Shown here one piece after another: positions 59,242-64,000 of a DNA stretch of 64,000 bases. The DNA lies in contig JACCLO010000003.1 in NCBI GenBank assembly GCA_029448655.1, positions 2,666,001 through 2,730,000 on the forward strand, given 5' to 3'. Made by a program: the position numbers and the translations under genes. This DNA comes from Wolfiporia cocos (taxonomy: Eukaryota > Basidiomycota > Agaricomycetes > Polyporales > Phaeolaceae). Below the pieces are notes generated by a model that was not told the DNA's origin, searched no databases, and worked only from the letters and a program-made list of their open reading frames with translations. Positions within the stretch are counted from its first letter, which is position 1; each line of letters begins with the position of its first letter.

Positions 59242-60289
59242 ATGAGCTTCTGCAAGGACTGCATCAGCGGTACGAATACTGCGCGTATCGCGGATCACAA
59301 GCGCAAGTACTCACAATTATCATGTAGGCGTCCGCCACGAGGGCCAACCTGAAGGTCAGATTTCCCGTCCTGCGTGAATGCTCAAATGAGATTCCAACCC
59401 TGACCTCAATTCTACAGGCAAGATTGAGCAGATCGCAGGAATTGAGTGCTATGTCGCCACGCCCTCTGGTGACTATCCAAAGGACAAAGTTCTCCTGTAC
59501 CTCACCGACATCTTCGGCATACCACTTAACAACAGCAAGGTATGGTCAACCTGTTTGTCTCCTCAAGCGTCTTCTGACGAGAGTCATTGACCAGCTCCTT
59601 GCCGACGACTTTGCGCGGAACGGTTACAAGGTCGTCATGCCCGACATCCTTGCCAGTGACCCAATCTCCGACGAGATATTCAACAGCGGCAAGATCGACA
59701 TTTTCAAGGACTGGCTCCCTAAGCACGGCAGGGAGACATGGATCCCTGTCCTCGACAAGGTTGTCGCGGAGCTGAAGAAGACAGGCGTCAAGCGTTTTGC
59801 GACGACGGGCTACTGCTTCGGGGCGCCGCCCGCGTTTTACCTGGCTCTGAAGGGCGAATCTCACGTCACGGTCATCTCGCACCCCTCTCACCTGGAAGTG
59901 GCCGATCTCGAGGTATGCACAGTTATCAAACGTGCAAGCGAGTATGTCTACATAATGAGCTTGTGTTCTCTAGGAGTATCGTGATGGAACGAAGGCGCCC
60001 CTCTTGATCAACTCTTGCGAGGTCGACCAGCTCTTCCCGAAAGAGTCCCAAGCAATTGCAGACGAGATTTTCGGCGGCGGAAAGTTCGCTCCAGGATACG
60101 AGAGGACCTACTGGGATGGATGCGTGCACGGGTTCGCCGTTCGCGGTGACATGGTACGTCCTGTGAGCAAACTCGGATGAGCTGCATGTTGCTTATGAAA
60201 TGGAAATGTTGTAGAGCAACCCCAAGGTAAAGGCTGGCAAAGAGGGTTCCTTCAAGGCCACGGTGGAGTTCCTCAACAAGTACCTGTAG
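59242..60289 (+). CDS. Dienelactone hydrolase family protein, copy 2
   Basis: It has the same exon plan as copy 1 (42856-43920). MSFCKDCISG joins VRHEGQPEG and GKIEQIAGIECYVATPSG; later exons give LYLTDIFGIPLNNSK, DDFARNGYKVVMPDILAS and RFATTGYCFGAPPAFYLALK with the nucleophile cysteine. INSCEVDQLFPKES and WDGCVHGFAVRG carry the likely Asp and His, and the end is FKATVEFLNKYL. Copy 2 shares the KIDIF.DW.PKHGRETWIP block with copy 1, which copy 3 lacks, so copies 1 and 2 look closer to each other. Cytosolic; substrate unknown. Confidence 0.93.
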
Positions 60290-60967
60290 AATGAACTTTT
60301 GCAGATGAATCGCCGAGCTTGGACTGTAGACTGTATACGCGGGCCGATTTTTGAAACATATATCATAATCGAATGCATTGATCGAGCGCCGATACCGTCG
60401 ATCCTGTAGGCTCGAGAGCACCGCGCAGCCTCATGTAGATCCACCGAAGTCCGAATAAGATCGAATGTTTGCGATCTTCCCTCAGATCTCAGGCGTGTTT
60501 GAGCCACTAGCCATGGGCTTATCCGCGCGTCAGACGTCTCTGTTAGTAGCTTGAAGGAATCAAACCCAGGCGGCCTACCTCTACGTATTACATGGTATTC
60601 GTACAGACACTGGCAGCATCATGCAAAACCTATCGGGTACCCATGATCACGAGGAAAAGATGGCCACAGAGATAGTGCGCATAACTTACCATTGACTCAA
60701 GAACGATTGATACTTGATACTCTCGCAGGTCAAGGCGCTTTATCGCTATCTATCTCCCCGGATCAGCGGGCGCCGTTGCATAATTCCGGACATCTAATCT
60801 TCGATCTGCCGGACAAGTTCGTCATCGCGTCGTTCCCGGCTTGAAGCTTGAGGTAGGAACCCACGCTGGAAGTTTCGTCTCCGAGAGTATAGCCCTATTC
60901 AGGTAGCAGCTATTCGTGAAACTGTATCGCGCCTTCCTCCATACAACTCTTATATCCACAGCAAAAT
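60290..60967. other. Intergenic region between DLH copies 2 and 3
   Basis: No repeat or gene recognised. A T-arm-like GGTTTGATTCC (minus strand, about 60558-60568) lacks a matching tRNA body. Confidence 0.5.
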
Positions 60968-61997
60968 ATGAGCTGTGCAGATTGCTTCAGCGGTACGCAC
61001 CACCTTCCTACAAGCGGCGGTGCGCATCTGAACTTGTATATGCGTTGTACGAATGGCAGGCGTTATTCATGAGGGCGAGCCTGAGGGTTAGTATATTTCA
61101 CACAAGCCATCGGTGCGCATCAGCTTGACTCTTCTCTAGGGAAGATCGAGCGATTTGCCGGGGTGGAATGCTATATAGCTACTCCGAGTGGCGAATACCC
61201 GAAGGACAAGGCTCTTCTGTTTCTCACCGATGTGTTCGGGATCCCTCTAGTCAACAACAAGGTGCGATCGCACTAATTCCCCGCGCATCTCCGAAGACTG
61301 ATTTTGAACAAGCTTCTCGCGGACGGCTTCGCGCGCAACGGCTTCAAGGTCGTGATGCCCGACATCATGGCGGGCGAGCCGCTTCCCGAATCGGCGATGG
61401 GCGACCCCAACAGAGACCGCGTCGCCTGGCGCGCAAAGCATGGCCCGGAGACATGGGACCACGTCGTCGACAAGGTCGTCGCCGCGCTCAAGGAGACGGG
61501 TGTGACGCGCATCGCCACCACGGGGTACTGCTTCGGCGCGCCGCCCGCGTTCTACCTGGCGTACAAAAACGAGACGCACGTCACGATCGTCTCGCACCCG
61601 TCCATGCTGCAGATCCCCGCGGATCTCGAGGTGCGTCGATGCGAGCTGAGATTACGGTGCATATATAGCTGAGATGCGGGGTCGCCTAGAAATACCGCGA
61701 TGTGTCGAAGGCGCCTCTCTTGATCAACAGTTGCGAGGTCGACCAGGCGTTCCCGAAGGAGGCCCAGGCCACCACCGACGAGCTCCTTGGTGGCGGCAAG
61801 TTTGCTCCCGGATACGAGCGCACCTACTGGGACGGCTGCACGCACGGTTTTGCTGTGCGCGGAGATCTGGTATGCTTCTGTCCGTTATGAATTTTGAAAT
61901 TGCTGTTGACGAAGTATCACAGAGCAACCCCAAGGTGAAGGCAGGGAAGGAAGGGGCTTTCAAAGCATCGGTAGAGTTCCTGAAGAAGTATTTGTAA
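60968..61997 (+). CDS. Dienelactone hydrolase family protein, copy 3
   Basis: Exon plan as in copies 1 and 2. MSCADCFSG joins VIHEGEPEG and GKIERFAGVECYIATPSG; the core has LFLTDVFGIPLVNNK, DGFARNGFKVVMPDIMAG and RIATTGYCFGAPPAFYLAYK with the catalytic cysteine, then INSCEVDQAFPKEA and WDGCTHGFAVRGD. The middle loop differs from copies 1 and 2 (PLPESAMGDPNRDRVAWRAK instead of the KIDIF block), so substrate or partner may differ. The stop is at 61995-61997. It converges with HGH1. Confidence 0.93.
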
Positions 61998-62249
61998 TTG
62001 GAGGGCATGTAGCTTCTGCATATTCCTGAAAGCTAATCAGTTGTTGTATCACCAGAAGGTACCACGTATACGCGCAGATGTGGTGCGCCTTTGCCATGAT
62101 CATATAGTTGAGTGGCGATAACAACCGAACACTGGCCTTGAGAACGGCCGTTAGTCTGGCGCGAGCAGCCGGCCGAATAAAATCAATGTGTGGGGTGGTA
62201 ACTGACGCTACAGGTTCTAGTTGCTACAGATGAAGGTCCGCGCATCATG

Positions 62250-63908
62250 TCAGATCTCCTCGATCTTGCTATCTTCGTCGTCCGACATCTCCTCCACTTT
62301 TGACTCTAAAGGGGCCTCGTTAACGCTGGAGTCATCGTCCGCGGCGGTCTCGGGGCCTTCTTCTCTCTTAAGGAAGTTCACAAGACGCTCGACGTGCTCT
62401 GAGATCTGTTTACTCATCAGTATTGTCCTATGGTGCATGAAGCAATCGACTCCACCTTGTCAACTTGCTCATTCTCGTGAAGAGCCCTGACAATCTCGTA
62501 CACGCCATTTTGCCTGAGATAATCTCGCGCCCATCGCGTCGTGCACAGCAGGAGCAGTGTCTCGACGTGCGTCAACCGAAGCACGGGGTCAGGCTCGCGA
62601 ATCTTAGTGGGAGGCAGGAACTGTAGGGCGGAGGGCAGGAGCTCCTGGTCCTGTGGCAACGTCGTCTCAGCTTTAACTTCAGCGGCACAAGAGTCCTGTA
62701 CCTCTAGATCAAACTCTTCTGGGCCCGCCAGAGGGAGCAGCAGGTACGGCAGGATGTCCATACTGGGCGCCTCCGTCGTGGAGGGGGAAATAGGGACGCG
62801 GACAGAGTCCGAGGATAGCAGGGCGCGGTGGGCGGGCACGTGGAATGCACAGTTTCTACCGGTCGAGGTCAGATGGCGGACATGGTTCATATCAGGTATA
62901 CATACTTGAGTGTGGAGGCGACACCCCCTCTCCTGATTGTGTCCTTGTGCTCGGTGAACACGAGAAGCTTGGTCAGCGGATACTCAGCGTTGCCGTCGGA
63001 CTGTAGCGGATCGGCAGGCCGTGGCGTCAGGAAGAACAGGCGACCTGCGGGCGTCTGCGCGATGTCAGCCGGAGACAAGATTTCGGTTGATCATAACTGC
63101 GCACCGTACTGAGGTTGGCGAATACACTGGCCAAGAAGTGCAGACTGCCTTTTCGCGGGCGTTTCTCCTTGTCCTGCGTCTCCTCAACGCTTGCACCCTG
63201 CACAAATGCGTCGACCAGTAAAGGAAGGGCGCTGACATTTCTTGGCTCGCCCGAAGGATAGGGCACAGGTGCGGGACAGGTGCCGCTTTGCGATTGTACG
63301 GGGAAGTATGAGGTCGGCGATTTTGCGTCAGGCAAGATGGGAACGTTGAGGGTCAGGAGCGTCGAACATGTTGAGCTTGATGCCGTTAAGTTGGATAGTA
63401 GCATCGACGCAAGGTCGGCCAAAATTGCTTGCGGGTTCTAAAGTAACAATTTAGCTAACGACACGGAAAAGAGGGTCTGTACGAACCAATATATAGGACA
63501 CGAGAAAACTCAGGAAAGACGGCTCCGATAGGGTGCCGACTATCAATGAGTAGTCTGACAGATTCACGAGTGCCCTAAAGGCATCGTGGGCAGTGGCCTG
63601 CGGAACGAGTCAGCACTTTCCCCCTCATCTGCGGTGTGCGTACCAATTGGTCCCTGCATAGGAGCTTCAAGTCCCGTATTATGCCACTGTCCTCCTGCTT
63701 CTGCAGGCCTCCCGAGCGCAAGCCATCAAAGAATATATCTCGGAGCGGCGAGCCCTTTGGCGTGTGTCCGAGCAAATTGGCGAGAGCGATCTGGCGCACT
63801 TGCGGGTTCGCGTCATGCAGGAACGGGGCCAGCTTTTGTCTAGATATTCAGCATCGCCCCAGGCATGCGACGGTGCGGGCGCACCTCCTTGAGCTGCTCT
63901 GCGGACAT
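62250..63908 (-). CDS. HGH1: HGH1 family protein (eEF2-folding chaperone)
   Basis: Hgh1 (FAM203) is an armadillo-like cytosolic chaperone that helps the CCT chaperonin fold elongation factor eEF2. Exons read MSAEQLKE spliced to LAPFLHDANPQVRQIALANL, then GSPLRDIFFDGLRSGGLQKQ, ADLASMLLSNLTASS, KGSLHFLASVFANLS, PAGRLFFLTPRP, LLVFTEHKDTIRRGGVASTL, NCAFHVPAHRALL, DILPYLLLPLAGPEEFDLE, LQFLPPTKIREPDPVLRL, HVETLLLLCTTRWARDYLR and ISEHVERLVNFLKREE, ending in an acidic tail. These are family signatures in order. The first intron (GTGCGC...ACAAAAG) fixes the start at 63908, so the gene is complete in the window. The intron count is about eight. Confidence 0.93.
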
Positions 63909-64000
63909 GCTCAGATTCAATCTTGCAGTCGGGGAGGTTCCCACGGGTGATTTAGTGAAATCGGCTTACGTAAGTGGTGCGCGGCACGGTACCGCACTGG
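63909..64000. other. Upstream edge of HGH1, window end
   Basis: Only 92 bases remain; no promoter motif can be judged. Confidence 0.5.

Noticed and set aside
60540..60600. Possible tRNA gene on the minus strand (GGTTTGATTCC)
   Set aside because: Only a T-arm-like piece; no A-box or acceptor stem at the right distance.

Overview
This is nuclear DNA of a basidiomycete fungus, most likely a wood-decay Agaricomycete (Polyporales-like by eye). Genes are packed closely on both strands and broken by many introns of about 50-60 bases with GT...AG ends. The protein families (Plavaka transposase, DUF6533-like and other Agaricomycete 7TM proteins, RTC4, Doa10) fit that group. Exon joins were made by hand, so small coordinate errors are possible.

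Layout. 1-2006 is a repeat compound: three copies of a 138-bp hairpin element and two oppositely oriented 20-bp minisatellites inside a 1.7-kb element with inverted ends. 2007-6770 is gene-poor and holds a decayed DUF6533-like gene. 6771-43920 is the conserved core: DHA1 MFS transporter, flavin reductase-like protein, POL1 (DNA polymerase alpha), GRX5, ZIM17-type zinc finger, ADE16/17 (ATIC), a 7TM protein, an HD-domain 5'-nucleotidase, SSM4/DOA10, a RING protein, TPT1, an RTC4-domain protein, ARG1, an F-box protein and a dienelactone hydrolase (DLH). 44159-56899 is a transposon nest. 56902-58468 holds an unknown ORF and a hAT-like MITE. 59242-61997 carries two more DLH paralogues, and 62250-63908 is HGH1.

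The nest can be ordered in time. A Tc1-type element (TA duplication, CAGT ends) was hit inside its transposase gene by an 11.2-kb Plavaka element (TA duplication, CATCA ends). That element holds two divergent genes, a Plavaka transposase and a DUF6698-like protein. It was then hit by two 0.7-kb foldback elements (8-bp duplication; tRNA-like modules in both arms) and by solo LTRs with 5-bp duplications, one inside another. The nest separates DLH copy 1 from copies 2 and 3.

The core genes are mostly arranged as divergent or convergent pairs: GRX5 and ZIM17 (both mitochondrial) converge; POL1/GRX5, HD nucleotidase/DOA10, RING/TPT1, RTC4/ARG1 and F-box/DLH1 diverge. Apart from the DLH family and the two mitochondrial proteins I see no pathway cluster.
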